A DNA stretch of 64,000 nt, taken from positions 248,001 through 312,000 of the forward strand of contig OZ243960.1 in NCBI GenBank assembly GCA_965214435.1, given 5' to 3'. The stretch comes from Rubrobacter_A sp965214435. GTDB taxonomy: Bacteria > Actinomycetota > Rubrobacteria > Rubrobacterales > Rubrobacteraceae. Position 1 is the first letter of the stretch. Each line of letters starts with the position of its first letter. Both the position numbers and the translations under genes were made by a program. Below, in pieces: positions 25,160 through 35,176 of this stretch. Below the pieces are notes generated by a model, which saw only the letters and a list, made by a program, of their open reading frames with translations, searched no databases and was not told the origin of the DNA.

Positions 25160-26734
25160 CTACGAGGGAGTGGTGTGCTCAAACACGGCGACCCCGTCGC
25201 GGCTGAAGATCTTCCGGTAGTCCGGGTCCCGTTCGAGCTTCAACGTCGAGCTGAGGTTTAAAACCGGGTTTGTATAAGTGTCGTAGCTCGGCTCCGTCTC
25301 GTCGATTACCACATACTCGGCGTCCTGGATAGTCGGGAATAAATACAGGTAGCGGCGGTGGGCGAGGTGTGGCCCCAGCGGGTTTGTGGTCGAGACCGGT
25401 ACACCCTCCGGTATCAGGCTCACGGCCTCGTTCAGAGCCCGGGCGTGCTCCCGCGACGGCGGGTCTATTACGGAAGAGTAGTTACCGGGACTATGAAATA
25501 GCGGCAGTGGTCCGGTCCGGTAATCTGCTTCTACCCCGAGAAGCAGGATTATGCAGGCCAGAGCCAGCGGCACCCCGTGGAGCGCCCGCCGGCCGGGTAG
25601 AAGGGCCGCCAGCCGCGAGGCTTGTCCGGGAAACCGCCTCCGGGATTGTATCAACCTATACTTCAGGCTTAGAGTAAGGTTGATCGAGTTGCTTATACCG
25701 GCGGCGGCTGCCAGGTACACGAACGGCAGGATCGGGGCTGAGTAGTGATAGTCGATGCTCGTCATCTGGGGGCGGTCGCTGAGGAGGTTGATCGCGAGTT
25801 CTGGTAGCGGTATGGCGAGCAAGAAGGGGGCGAAGAGCCCGAGAAACGCCGGGATGCCGAGCAGCTTGACCAGATAGAGGAGCTTCTCTCCCGTAAAAAC
25901 GTACGACAGGGTAAAGCCCGGGTCCGAAAGTGCCGTCCGGGCTACGCCGGTTATGGAGCCGCCGAACGCGTCGTAGCGGCCCTCGACCAGTTCGCTCGCG
26001 TCTCCGGGGTTAAAAGACGGTATGAGAAAGAGCATCACGAACAAAAAGTAGGCGCTGCCGGCGGCAAAGATCGGTACTCCCCACCGGGGACGTCGGAGAA
26101 GGAAGATCGCATACAGCCCCATCATCGCCACGATGAGGGATATCTCTTCTTTAGCCAACGAAGCCAGCACGGCAAAGACGACGAACGGCCAGAGCCGCTT
26201 TTTTATGAGGTAGTAGAACGCGAATAGCAGAAGGGTGCCCGCCATCGTCTGGGCGTGGAAGTCGAAGAGGTTAGCGGATTGCAACCCCGGGTTAAAGAGG
26301 TAGGCGATAGAGACCAGGGCCGCCGGCCACCCTCCGTACCCGCCGAGGAACCTCTTTGCCAGCAAGAATAGCGGTATCGCGCCCGCGCCCACGACCGCCG
26401 CCTGGACGACGAGGAGCCATATCGGGGAGGGGTATATCCAGTAGAGGGGTACAAAGGCGAGGAGTAGCAGGTCGGCGTGGTTTTTGAGGCGGCTGGTAAG
26501 TTCGCCCTGCTCGTCGGTAGCTTCGAGGATGCGGCCCTGGGAAGAGTTCCAGACAGCCTGGTCCATATTGCCGAGATCAAAGCGGGAGGAAGCGTAGATC
26601 TCGTGTTTGTACACCGAGAGACCGGCGAGCAAGACCGCGTATAGCACGGCGCAGAGAAGGACCACCCGCCAAGGCGTCGGCTTCCAGAGCTTGTAGCCGG
26701 ACAAACGTTTGCGGACTCGGCTAGCTACCTTCAA
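25160..26734 (-). CDS. DUF2079 polytopic membrane protein
   Basis: About 524 aa with roughly ten hydrophobic helices. The early segment SSRFDLGNMDQAVWNSSQGR is the hallmark of DUF2079, a family related to GT-C glycosyltransferases, and NHADLLLLAFVPLYWIYPSP follows. Function is not established. The TTG at 26734 overlaps the end of the upstream gene by 14 nt, implying translational coupling; a longer frame to 26866 exists but would overlap it much more. Convergent with the lipoprotein gene. Confidence 0.8.
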   Translation of the reverse strand: MKVASRVRKRLSGYKLWKPTPWRVVLLCAVLYAVLLAGLSVYKHEIYASSRFDLGNMDQAVWNSSQGRILEATDEQGELTSRLKNHADLLLLAFVPLYWIYPSPIWLLVVQAAVVGAGAIPLFLLAKRFLGGYGGWPAALVSIAYLFNPGLQSANLFDFHAQTMAGTLLLFAFYYLIKKRLWPFVVFAVLASLAKEEISLIVAMMGLYAIFLLRRPRWGVPIFAAGSAYFLFVMLFLIPSFNPGDASELVEGRYDAFGGSITGVARTALSDPGFTLSYVFTGEKLLYLVKLLGIPAFLGLFAPFLLAIPLPELAINLLSDRPQMTSIDYHYSAPILPFVYLAAAAGISNSINLTLSLKYRLIQSRRRFPGQASRLAALLPGRRALHGVPLALACIILLLGVEADYRTGPLPLFHSPGNYSSVIDPPSREHARALNEAVSLIPEGVPVSTTNPLGPHLAHRRYLYLFPTIQDAEYVVIDETEPSYDTYTNPVLNLSSTLKLERDPDYRKIFSRDGVAVFEHTTPS

Positions 26735-27917
26735 GGCTCTTCCAACCGTAGTGGGCGGGAGCCAGCCGCCCGGCGGCGGACGGCACCTCGTATCCGGCGT
26801 CGCGTAGCCGGGAGAGCACGGCCTCCGGCGGCTGGACGTTTCTAACTTTCCTCGCAACGCCGCCATCTGTGTGCCGGACGGTAAGCTCCGTGCCGTCCGC
26901 GCTCGTGGTGGACACGGCGGTAGCGTCCCGGCTGAACTGCGGGTAACGGCTTTCCGGGGCGGTTTTTATGCCGGTTTTCTCGAAGCCCCAGTCGGCGGGG
27001 TCCAGGAGCCCGATGCCGTACTCTCCGCCGTCCGTCCACATGACGGGCAGCTTCTCGCCAAGACTCGGTACTAGAGGACCGGGGTCGTAGAGCCCGAGGT
27101 CTTCCGCCCCTGAGATGGGTAGCTCCTGGCTACCAGTGAATACTCTTAGCTCGGACTCTCGGAGGCCCGCGTCGCGGGGACGCTCGGCAAAGACTACCGC
27201 GTTGTCTACCCGGTAGTAGGACAGTGGTCCGACCTGTTTCTCGGTCTCGTAGACTACGGCCTGGCGGCGTTCCAGCACGTCGTAGGCCGTGAGGAGGGAT
27301 CTACCATCCTCGACGCTCCAGGTGTAAGCGGCGATGTCCGAGACCCAGGCTGGTCCGAGGAGCGCCGGACGTCCCAGCAAATCCGGCTCCATCAGGAGGC
27401 TCGACACCCCGCTGGCGAGCGACACGAGCGTGTTCGGCGGCGAGGAGGTAGTGAATCGGGTGGCGAGGATTCGGCCGCGGTCCGTCGAGAACTCCGGAAA
27501 GACGAAAGCTTCGCCGGTAGAAGCCGCGTAGAGCCGGGCCCGGGTCCCGCGGACGAGGTCTACGCTGTAGAGGCTGGCCCGCAGCGACTCGCCGGTGCCC
27601 CACAGGACCGGGAACGCTACGCTGCGCGACCCGCCGAACTGCGAGGGCACCCCGGCGTAGCCCTCGCCGCCACGGTAGATGGGCGTCACCGCCCCAGACT
27701 CCGGCTCCAGGGAGACGACCGAGCCGTCGGTGGTAGCGTAGATCAACTCCTGGCTTCGCTCCCCGGCCGCGAGAGCGCCCCCCGCTACCGCGAGCGCCAG
27801 CAGCCCGGCGAATAGCAGCGCCCCATACCGGACGAGCAACCGTACAAGACCCGGCCGCCGCGCCAGAAACCGGTCCAGACGCGCGTCAAACTCCCGGGGA
27901 TGCGGGGGAAACCTCAT
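26721..27917 (-). CDS. Membrane-anchored TolB/beta-propeller-like protein
   Basis: A 398-aa protein with one N-terminal transmembrane helix (ALLFAGLLALAVAGGALAAG) followed by repeated short beta segments with pattern x-YATTDGSVVSLEPESG, suggesting a six- or seven-bladed propeller outside the membrane. No enzymatic motif is visible. It lies between mutM (33 nt upstream) and the DUF2079 gene (overlapping), so the three are probably one transcript. Confidence 0.65.
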   Translation of the reverse strand: MRFPPHPREFDARLDRFLARRPGLVRLLVRYGALLFAGLLALAVAGGALAAGERSQELIYATTDGSVVSLEPESGAVTPIYRGGEGYAGVPSQFGGSRSVAFPVLWGTGESLRASLYSVDLVRGTRARLYAASTGEAFVFPEFSTDRGRILATRFTTSSPPNTLVSLASGVSSLLMEPDLLGRPALLGPAWVSDIAAYTWSVEDGRSLLTAYDVLERRQAVVYETEKQVGPLSYYRVDNAVVFAERPRDAGLRESELRVFTGSQELPISGAEDLGLYDPGPLVPSLGEKLPVMWTDGGEYGIGLLDPADWGFEKTGIKTAPESRYPQFSRDATAVSTTSADGTELTVRHTDGGVARKVRNVQPPEAVLSRLRDAGYEVPSAAGRLAPAHYGWKSLEGS

Positions 27918-27950
27918 AACGTAGAGAGTATAGCGGGCTCTTACCGCCCG

Positions 27951-28769
27951 CTAGAGCGCCTGGCACTCCGGGCAGAGGTGGGTACCACGGCCAGCGACCC
28001 GGGACTTTACGATCTCCGCGCCGCAAACCGGGCAGGGCTCCCCCGTCCGGGTAAAGACCTGCAACCTGTGCTGATACTTGCCGCCCTCGCCGAAGGCGTC
28101 GTGGTAGGAATCAAAGGTCGTGCCCCGGAGCTCGATGGCGTCTTTCAAGATGTCGCGGGTCGCGGCGTGGAGCGCCCGCACCTCGTCCGGCGTGAGGGTG
28201 TCGGCCTTGCGCAAAGGGTGGACCTTCGCGGCGAAAAGGACCTCGTCCACGTAGATATTGCCGAGCCCGGCGATCACCGACTGGTCGAGGAGCAGACCTT
28301 TGATGCCGGCCTTGCGGCCACCGAAGACGTTTTGAAGGTACTCGGGGGTAAACTCTTCCGAGAACGGGTCCGGGCCGAGGCGCGAGATGAGCGGGTGGTG
28401 ATCTACGTCTTCCGGGGCGTAGAGGTTGAAGTAGCCGAGCCAGAGCCGGGTAAAAGCCAGGACGGGGCCGTCTTCAAACTCGACGACGGCGGTATTGATG
28501 CGGTCGGGATCTTGCCAGGAGGGGAGTTGGAGGACGCGGCCGGAGATCACGAGGTGAATAATGCCGACCACGTCGCCGAAGTCGAGCGTGATGATCTTAC
28601 CCCGCCGCCCGGCTCCCCGGAGAGTCCGGCCCTCCAGCCGCTCCCCGAACTCCTCCAGCGGTACGTTGGTCACGTCGGGTCTAAAAGCCGCGGCCCGGAC
28701 GACCTTTTTGCCGGCCGCGAGGACCGCTATGTCGCTGGATATTACCGTTGTTTCGGGTAGTTCGGGCAC
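27951..28769 (-). CDS. mutM: Formamidopyrimidine-DNA glycosylase family (Fpg/MutM/Nei)
   Basis: A 272-aa base-excision repair enzyme. The N-terminal PELPE carries the catalytic Pro and Glu, GRRGKII the conserved Lys, GLGNIYVDE the helix-two-turn-helix, and CPVCG with CPECQ the C-terminal zinc finger. Unlike the usual PELPEVET the start reads PELPETTV, and HLVISGRV replaces the typical HLxMSG, so it may be a divergent Fpg or Nei paralogue rather than the main MutM. It begins 4 nt after the HAD phosphatase gene. Confidence 0.87.
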   Translation of the reverse strand: MPELPETTVISSDIAVLAAGKKVVRAAAFRPDVTNVPLEEFGERLEGRTLRGAGRRGKIITLDFGDVVGIIHLVISGRVLQLPSWQDPDRINTAVVEFEDGPVLAFTRLWLGYFNLYAPEDVDHHPLISRLGPDPFSEEFTPEYLQNVFGGRKAGIKGLLLDQSVIAGLGNIYVDEVLFAAKVHPLRKADTLTPDEVRALHAATRDILKDAIELRGTTFDSYHDAFGEGGKYQHRLQVFTRTGEPCPVCGAEIVKSRVAGRGTHLCPECQAL

Positions 28770-28773
28770 CGCG

Positions 28774-29655
28774 CTACTCTCCCCCCAGGATTTTCTCTAT
28801 GTAGCGGGCGACCCCGTCTTCGTCTATAGGCTGGACCACGAGGTCGGCGACGGCCCGGATCTCCTCCGTCCGGCCCCCGACCGAGACGCCGAGCCCGGCA
28901 AAGCGGAGCATGTCCACGTCGTTGTCCGCGTCCCCGAACGCCGCCGTGCGGGACGGATCTATCCCCCAGTGGCCGCAGAGGAACTCCAGCGCCGAAGACT
29001 TGGTGCCTTCGAGCCCTCCGACCTCGACGTAGTGCGGCAGACTGCGGGTCACGAAAAGCTTGCCGGCAAACGCCGCGCGAGCCTCTTCGAGCCAGCCTTC
29101 TATCTCGTCCGGCTGGTCCACGAAGACGAGCTTGGTGGGCTCCTCTCCCCCACTCTCCAGCCAGTCGGCCGGGGAATCCACCACGACGACGTCCGGGTCT
29201 TCCCCGGCCCGCAGGTACGCGACCGACGCCGGACTGTCGGGTGCGACCACGGTTCCCCCGTCCGTGAAGATCCTCGCGTGCAGCCCCCGGTCGGCCGCCC
29301 ACCGCAGAGCCTCGGCGCTTACGTCCCGTGGAACGGTCCGGTGCAGCAGCGTCTCGCCGTTCATCCGGCGCACCATCGAGCCCCCGTAACAGACGACCGG
29401 GTCCTCACCCCCAAATCCCAGATTTCCGGCGTACTCGTAGGCTCCCTCAAAGCGCCTTCCGGTTGCGACCACGAGCCGCACGCCGCGCTCCCGGAGCCGC
29501 CGCAGAGCCTCGACCGTCCGCGGCGAGATCGTCAAGTCGTGGCGCAACACGGTCCCGTCGAGGTCGAAAGCCCCAAGATCAAAGGGCGTGTTCCTGGTCT
29601 CTATGTCTCTTTTCTCGCGCAAAATTACCGCAACTTCCTGTAAGCCAACTGGCAT
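28774..29655 (-). CDS. HAD-superfamily phosphatase, Cof type (IIB)
   Basis: About 293 aa. AFDLDGTVL is HAD motif I with the nucleophile Asp, VVATGRR is motif II, and GDADNDVDM is motif IV binding Mg; the large C2 cap lies between. These enzymes dephosphorylate sugar phosphates or flavin precursors. The first ~20 residues are poorly supported: the ATG at 29655 lacks an SD, and a TTG about 33 nt downstream behind AGGAAG may be the real start. First gene of the operon with mutM. Confidence 0.83.
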   Translation of the reverse strand: MPVGLQEVAVILREKRDIETRNTPFDLGAFDLDGTVLRHDLTISPRTVEALRRLRERGVRLVVATGRRFEGAYEYAGNLGFGGEDPVVCYGGSMVRRMNGETLLHRTVPRDVSAEALRWAADRGLHARIFTDGGTVVAPDSPASVAYLRAGEDPDVVVVDSPADWLESGGEEPTKLVFVDQPDEIEGWLEEARAAFAGKLFVTRSLPHYVEVGGLEGTKSSALEFLCGHWGIDPSRTAAFGDADNDVDMLRFAGLGVSVGGRTEEIRAVADLVVQPIDEDGVARYIEKILGGE

Positions 29656-29761
29656 ATTCTAGCCTGATGTCGCCGGTCCGTTTCGCGCTATCCCTGGTAA
29701 AAACAGTCTAATGGAGCGCGGGAGGTCAATAGAAGGAGCGCCGAAAACCGGGGAGGTCGGG

Positions 29762-30682
29762 GTGCCGGCCGACGGGCGATTCGCCCCGAGCCCGACCGGA
29801 CCGCTCCACCTCGGCAACCTGCGCACCGCTCTGCTGGCGTGGCTGTTCGCGCGGTCGGCGGGAGCACGCTTCCGGGTGCGGGTGGAAGACCTCGACCGCT
29901 CGCGCGTGCGCCCGGGGATGGAAGAGGCGCAACTCGCCGACCTCCGGGCTCTCGGGCTCAACTGGGACGGGGACGTGATCCGCCAGTCCGAGAGGTTACC
30001 CATCTACGAAGATGCTATCTCCCGACTCGACGCCGCCGGACATATCTACCCCTGCTACTGCACCCGGGCGGAGGTCCGGGCCGCGGCTTCGGCCCCTCAC
30101 GGCATCGCGGCCGCCGACCGCTATCCCGGCACCTGCCGCGAGTTAACCCACGCCGAACGCCGGCAGCGGGAAAGGTCCGGCCGCCCACCAGCTCTACGGG
30201 TGCGGGCGGAAGGTACCCGGATGATCTTTGAGGACCGGCTACTCGGCCACGGGGAGTACGAGGTCGACGACTTCGTCGTGCGCCGCAACGACGGTACGCC
30301 CGGCTACCAGCTAGCCGTGGTGGTCGATGACGCCGCCCAGGGTATAGGAGAGGTCGTGCGGGGCGCGGACCTCGTAGACTCGACACCCCGCCAGCTAGTG
30401 CTCGCCCGGCTGCTCGGCTTATCCGGCTTCGACTACGCCCACGTCCCGCTCGTCCTCGGCCCCGACGGTAGTCGGCTCGCCAAGCGCCACGGTGCGGTAA
30501 CGCTCTCCGACCGCCGGGCCTCGGGCGAGACTCCCGGGACGGTGCTCGGCTGGATGGCGGCCTCCCTCGGGCTGGCGGGAGCCGGGGAGGAACTGTCGCC
30601 GGCGGACCTTCTGGCGCGCTTCGATCCCTCCCGGCTGCCGCTAGAGCCGACCGTGTATTCCCCGGAGCCGGCGGGGTCTTAA
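29762..30682 (+). CDS. gluQ: Glutamyl-Q tRNA(Asp) synthetase
   Basis: A 306-aa truncated GluRS paralogue that attaches glutamate to queuosine in tRNA-Asp. APSPTGPLHLGNLR is the HIGH motif, CYCTRAE plus YPGTC form the zinc site, and LAKRHGA is the KMSKS equivalent; there is no anticodon-binding domain. The GTG at 29762 is chosen because GGGGAGG lies 5 nt before it, giving the usual length; an ATG at 29711 is in frame but lacks an SD. Divergent from the HAD/mutM operon. Confidence 0.88.
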   Translation: MPADGRFAPSPTGPLHLGNLRTALLAWLFARSAGARFRVRVEDLDRSRVRPGMEEAQLADLRALGLNWDGDVIRQSERLPIYEDAISRLDAAGHIYPCYCTRAEVRAAASAPHGIAAADRYPGTCRELTHAERRQRERSGRPPALRVRAEGTRMIFEDRLLGHGEYEVDDFVVRRNDGTPGYQLAVVVDDAAQGIGEVVRGADLVDSTPRQLVLARLLGLSGFDYAHVPLVLGPDGSRLAKRHGAVTLSDRRASGETPGTVLGWMAASLGLAGAGEELSPADLLARFDPSRLPLEPTVYSPEPAGS

Positions 30683-30687
30683 CCGGC

Positions 30688-31740
30688 TCAGACGGGCGTA
30701 TCGAGTAGTTCGCCGAGGTGCCGGTCTACCTGTTCGATGTAACCTTCCTCGAAACCAAACAGCCCCAGGTGCCCGGACACGAGGTCGATCACCCGGAGTT
30801 CGCTGTCCGGGACCAGTTCCTGCTCTTCTTTGCAGTCCCGGACGGGAAAGAACATGTCCTCGCTGATCGGCATTACGAAAGTCTTTGCCGTGACGCGTCC
30901 GAGTGCTTTGGAGAGGTCGCCTCCGGTGTGGCGGCTCACGTCTCCCCGCTGCCACTTCCACGCCATACACAAGAGGTCGTTCGGGTCCATCGGCTGGAAG
31001 TAGGCGTCCACGAAGCCTATCTGGAAGTCGTCCGCCGAAGCAAAGCCCAGAGGCCGCCACTGCTCCCTCTTCCAGAACTCCGTCGAAAAACCCATGACGG
31101 ACCAGATCCTGGCGTGCCGCGCCAGCCCCGCCCGCACGTCCGCCGGACTCCCGTACCACCCATCCCGGAATCCGGGGTCCGAGGTAATGGCTTCGGCTAG
31201 CGCCTCGGTAAAGATAAAGTCGTGCGGGGTATTCTTCGCGGTACCGGCTATCGGGGCGGCCCGCTTTACTTTTTCCGGAAACCGGACCGCCCACTCGTAG
31301 GTCTGCTGCGCCCCCATCGAGCCGCCCACGACGAGTTGCAGCTCCTCGATACCGAATTGCTCCCTCAAGAGCCGCTCCTGCGCCCGGACGTCGTCGCCTA
31401 TCCTGACGTGCGGAAACCGGGCCATCGTGTGCGGCTCCCCGGTATTGTGGGGCGAGGATGAGAGGCCGTTGCCGATCTGGTTCACGACTACTATAAAGTA
31501 CTTTTCGGGGTTGAGGGCGTGCTCCGGGCCGATATACACGTCCCGCATGATCTGGTGCGTCCCCGAGTACCAGGTCGTTACCAGGACGGCGTTATCTCTA
31601 GCCTCGTTTAGCTCGCCGAACGTCGCGTACGCGAGCTTAGTGTCCCGCAGCGTGTAGCCTTCTTCAAGCTCAAAGTCTCCAAGCTCGAACGACTCGTAAG
31701 GTCCGTGCATCTCTGGCGTGTAGTACGGGTTCTCGATCAC
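30688..31740 (-). CDS. MetX-family alpha/beta hydrolase (acyltransferase-like)
   Basis: A 350-aa alpha/beta-hydrolase-fold protein of the homoserine O-acetyltransferase family. GGSMGAQQ holds the nucleophile Ser, ISEDMFFP the Asp and SGHLGLFG the His. A helical lid lies between strands. The neighbourhood has no methionine genes, so hydrolase or other acyltransferase activity is as likely as MetX. The GTG at 31740 with AAGGCGGAGGA upstream is preferred; a TTG at 31761 is in frame. Convergent with gluQ. Confidence 0.82.
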   Translation of the reverse strand: MIENPYYTPEMHGPYESFELGDFELEEGYTLRDTKLAYATFGELNEARDNAVLVTTWYSGTHQIMRDVYIGPEHALNPEKYFIVVVNQIGNGLSSSPHNTGEPHTMARFPHVRIGDDVRAQERLLREQFGIEELQLVVGGSMGAQQTYEWAVRFPEKVKRAAPIAGTAKNTPHDFIFTEALAEAITSDPGFRDGWYGSPADVRAGLARHARIWSVMGFSTEFWKREQWRPLGFASADDFQIGFVDAYFQPMDPNDLLCMAWKWQRGDVSRHTGGDLSKALGRVTAKTFVMPISEDMFFPVRDCKEEQELVPDSELRVIDLVSGHLGLFGFEEGYIEQVDRHLGELLDTPV

Positions 31741-31880
31741 TCCTCCGCCTTCCCTTCCCAACAGTAGCCGATTACGCCCGAATATCAGGCATCCCTCTTA
31801 CCCGAACGCTACCCGTCCCGCATACCCCGCGCAACCATCCACGGCACCGTATGTAATTGTGTAAGCACGAATCAACGGAG

Positions 31881-31904
31881 CAGAGCCGAGGAGATTCGAC
31901 CCCC
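31881..31904 (-). repeat. Degenerate tRNA-Ala 3'-end copy (possible attachment scar)
   Basis: On the minus strand the 24 nt beginning AGGGGGTCGAATC match the T-arm and acceptor end of the tRNA-Ala at 51512 with three mismatches, in the same orientation. No other tRNA arms are present. It lies at the start of the catabolic block. Apart from this and the inverted repeats at 32132, I see nothing in 31762-32218. Confidence 0.5.
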
Positions 31905-32131
31905 TGTCCGCACGATAATAGTCCTTGCATGTTTGTGGAGACACATGCGGACTCAGTGGATATTACCCACGTCGTCCCGGCAATACAGAGAGAAGTTCGA
32001 GAGTAGTGGTTTTGCCGGGAGGCCGGTAGCTTTGCGGACACAAAGGGGGCAGGTACGAAGAAGGGCCGGACCACTCCCAAATACTAAAAACTCCTCGTCC
32101 AAGCCACGAAAATTTGGCCGGTTGTACACGG

Positions 32132-32159
32132 CGAGTACATGACTCGTACATTACAATGT
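32132..32159. promoter_or_regulatory. Two adjacent inverted repeats upstream of the AbgT gene
   Basis: CGAGT-ACATG-ACTCG (32132-32146) and ACATTACAATGT (32148-32159) lie 60-87 nt before the AbgT start, where an operator could sit. Confidence 0.35.
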
Positions 32160-32218
32160 CCCGTGATAGGAGAGCTTACCACGCTCGTACTGACCGTTTG
32201 TGTTGACAGGAGGCGGAC

Positions 32219-33749
32219 ATGTCCGAATCAGCCACAGAGCAGAGGAAGGGTGCTCTCGGGAGGTTTCTGGACGGGGTCGAGTGGCTCGGCAACAAGCTGC
32301 CAAATCCGTTTATCCTGTTTGTGTGCCTGGCCTTGCTGGTCATTTTCTTTTCCTGGTTTGTAAGCCTTTTCGGTGTCACCTTCGAGGACCCGGCGAGTGG
32401 CGAGCAGGCGTCGATCAGGAGCCTCATCTCCGGAGATGGTATCCGCTTTCCTGACCTCCATGCTCACCAACTTCGTCGAGTTCCCACCGCTCGGGCTGGT
32501 GCTCGGGATAATGCTCGGCATAGGGCTCGCCCAGAAGGTCGGGCTCCTTGAGACTGCCATGAAAAAGACCATACTCGGCGTGCCCCGGAGCATGGTGACC
32601 CTGGCAATCATCTTCGCCGGCATCTGCGGCAACCTGGCTTCGGACGCGGCGTTTATCATCATCCCGCCGCTGGCGGCCCTGGTCTTTCTCACGTTGGGCC
32701 GCCACCCCTTGGCCGGGATGGCCGCTGGGTTTGCGGCGGTGGGCGCCGGGTTTACGGCCAACGTATTTATCGCCGGTACCGATGCGCTCCTGTCGGGTAT
32801 CTCGACGGAGGCGGCGAACATCGTAAACAACGACCTGAACGTCACCCCGGTAGCCAACTGGTACTTCATGATCGCCTCCACCTTGATGCTCGTAGGTGTC
32901 GGGTGGTTTGTCACCGAGCGCATAGTCGAGCCCCGGCTCGGCGAGTACGAGGGCGACGGGCAGGACCGGGAGCTGGAGGAGATCACCCCGGAGCAGAACC
33001 GGGGCCTGAGAAATGCTCTTGTAGCCGGCGTCGCCTACTTCGCTCTCATAGCCGGCCTCATCGCCCTGCCAAATTCCCCGCTGCGCAACGAGGACGGCGG
33101 GCTCGTACCATCTCCGCTGCTGGAGGGCATCGTACCGATCATCCTGCTCTTTTTCGTGACGGTGGCCGTCGCCTACGGTGTGACGGTCGGTAAGATCACC
33201 GCGCCCGCCGACGTGCCACGCTATATGGGAGAGGCTATACAGGACCTCGCCGGGTTTATAGTCTTGATCTTCGCCGCCGCCCAGTTCATCGCCTACTTCG
33301 AGTGGACCAACCTCGGCGCCTGGGTCGCCGTGAACGGTGCCCAGTTACTGGAAAGCCTGAACGTCACCGGCGTTTTCGGGCTGTTGGGATTCAGCGTCCT
33401 CACACTGTTTTTGAACCTGCTTATTACCAGCGGCTCGGCGCAGTGGGCGCTCGAAGCCCCGATCTTCGTGCCGCTTTTCTTACTGCTGGACATCAACCCC
33501 GCCTACACCCAGCTAGCCTTCCGCATCGCCGACTCCTCGACCAACATCATCACCCCGCTCAACCCCTACGTGCCGATGGTTCTGGCTTTTATGCAAGACT
33601 ACAACCGCCGGGCGGGCTTCGGCACCCTGTTCTCTCTGATGCTCCCCTACACGGTGCTCTTCTACATCAGTTGGGTGATCCTGTTCCTGGTGTGGACCCT
33701 GCTCGGGCTGCCGATAGGACCCGGCGAGTACTTAAGACTCGACGGGTAG
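32219..33749 (+). pseudogene. AbgT-family transporter, single frameshift
   Basis: The gene starts with ATG behind CAGGAGGC and reads KLPNPFILFVCLALLVIFF and onward to SGDGIRF near 32450. There it must shift frame to continue LTSMLTNFVEFPPLGLVLGI and the rest of an AbgT (p-aminobenzoyl-glutamate type) antiporter to 33749. One extra C in TTTCC would explain the shift. Otherwise the protein is full length (about 509 aa) with intact helices and a conserved SSTNIITPLNPY near the end. It is followed by an M20 amidohydrolase, the classical abg pairing. A sequencing error is possible. Confidence 0.85.
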
Positions 33750-33787
33750 CTCCGGGAAATACGGATACTACGAGGAGGTAGAGACCT

Positions 33788-35050
33788 ATGCCACACGATC
33801 ACCCTAAGAGCCTACCCTTTAGCGAAAGCGACGCCGCAGGATATCTAGAGGAGTTGCGACCTTACGTCGAGGAGGTCGAGGAAGAGCTTTTAGACGTCAG
33901 CCACCGGATACACGAGAAACCGGAGATCCGCTTTGAGGAAGAGTTCGCCAGCGGACTCCTCTCCGATAAATTAGAAGAGCACGGCTTTACGGTCGAGCGG
34001 GGCGTCGCCGGCCTGCCGACGGCTTTCTCGGCTACCGCCTCGAACCTGGAGACAAAGACCGGGGGACCTTCTAGCAAGCCGGACGACGAAGAAGTCCCGA
34101 CGATAGCGGTGTTCTGCGAGTATGACGCCCTGGAGGGCCTCGGCCACGGCTGCGGGCACAATATCATAGCCTCTACGGGACTCGGCGCGGCCATCGCGGT
34201 GAAGCGGTGGCTGGGGGACCATCCGGAGACACCGGGACGGCTGGTGGCGCTCGGTAGTCCGGGCGAGGAGGGCGGCGGGGGAAAAGCGTACATGATAGAG
34301 GCCGGCTGTTTGGAAGGTGTAGACGCCGCCCTGATGATCCACCCGGCCGGAGAGAATCGGGGAGCCAAGGACTTTCTGGCGCGGGTCTCCTTGGATGTGA
34401 CCTTTACCGGCAGGCCGGCCCACGCTGCCGTAGCACCCTACGAGGGCGTAAACGCCCTGGACGCCGCGAACCTGACGCTCGTAGCCATCGGGCTGCTGCG
34501 CCAGCAGATACGTCCCGACTCGCGGGTACACGCTATCATTACCGACGGCGGACAGGCGCCGAACATTATCCCGGAACGGTCCGCCCTGCGGATGTACGTC
34601 CGGTCCCCCGATAACGCGTACCTCAAAGAGCGCCTCTTGCCCGCGGTCGAAAACTGCGCCCGGGGAGCCGCCCTGGCAACGGGAGCGGAGGTGGAGATCG
34701 TGCGTCCCGTCCCGGCCTACGAGAGCCTGCGAACAAACGGTCCGCTGGTCGAACTCTCGGAGGCTAACCTGAGAGCGCTGGGTCGGGAGGTTGCGGCGGG
34801 CGACGCCGGCGGCTCCGGCTCCACGGACATGGGCAACGTCAGCCAAGTCGTCCCGGCTTCTCACCCGTACATCGAGCTCGTGCCCGGTGTGGCGCTACAC
34901 ACCGTGGAGACTACCGAAGCCGCCGCCTCCAGAGCGGGTGATAAGGCCGTGATAGACGGGGCGCTGGAGATCGCCATGACCGCTGCGGAACTGTTCTCTC
35001 AGCCCGAGCTACGAGCCGCGGTAGAGCAGAGCTTTGAGGAAGGGACATAG
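33788..35050 (+). CDS. M20-family amidohydrolase (AbgB-like)
   Basis: A 420-aa metallo-amidohydrolase. Metal-binding elements are GLGHGCGHNI (about residues 117-126) and GSPGEEGGGGK with the Glu pair; HAIITDGGQAPNIIPE belongs to the dimerisation domain, and SGSTDMGNVS follows. It resembles AbgB and related enzymes that cleave aminobenzoyl-glutamate or N-acyl amino acids. The ATG has GAGGAGG upstream. Paired with the AbgT transporter 38 nt upstream, it probably hydrolyses what the transporter imports. Confidence 0.88.
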   Translation: MPHDHPKSLPFSESDAAGYLEELRPYVEEVEEELLDVSHRIHEKPEIRFEEEFASGLLSDKLEEHGFTVERGVAGLPTAFSATASNLETKTGGPSSKPDDEEVPTIAVFCEYDALEGLGHGCGHNIIASTGLGAAIAVKRWLGDHPETPGRLVALGSPGEEGGGGKAYMIEAGCLEGVDAALMIHPAGENRGAKDFLARVSLDVTFTGRPAHAAVAPYEGVNALDAANLTLVAIGLLRQQIRPDSRVHAIITDGGQAPNIIPERSALRMYVRSPDNAYLKERLLPAVENCARGAALATGAEVEIVRPVPAYESLRTNGPLVELSEANLRALGREVAAGDAGGSGSTDMGNVSQVVPASHPYIELVPGVALHTVETTEAAASRAGDKAVIDGALEIAMTAAELFSQPELRAAVEQSFEEGT

Positions 35051-35176
35051 CGGCCACCAGGTACACTCCCGTCCTACCCCCTGCAGGATAGGCCCGAAGG
35101 GCGGCCTACGGGCGCGAGTCAACACGAAGGGAAATTTCATCTCCCGTTTGCGAGAAACCCGGTGGAAGAACCGGCG

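Noticed and set aside
27900..29643. Long plus-strand frames opposite mutM and the HAD gene.
   Set aside because: Shadow frames of two well-defined enzymes; no recognisable protein.
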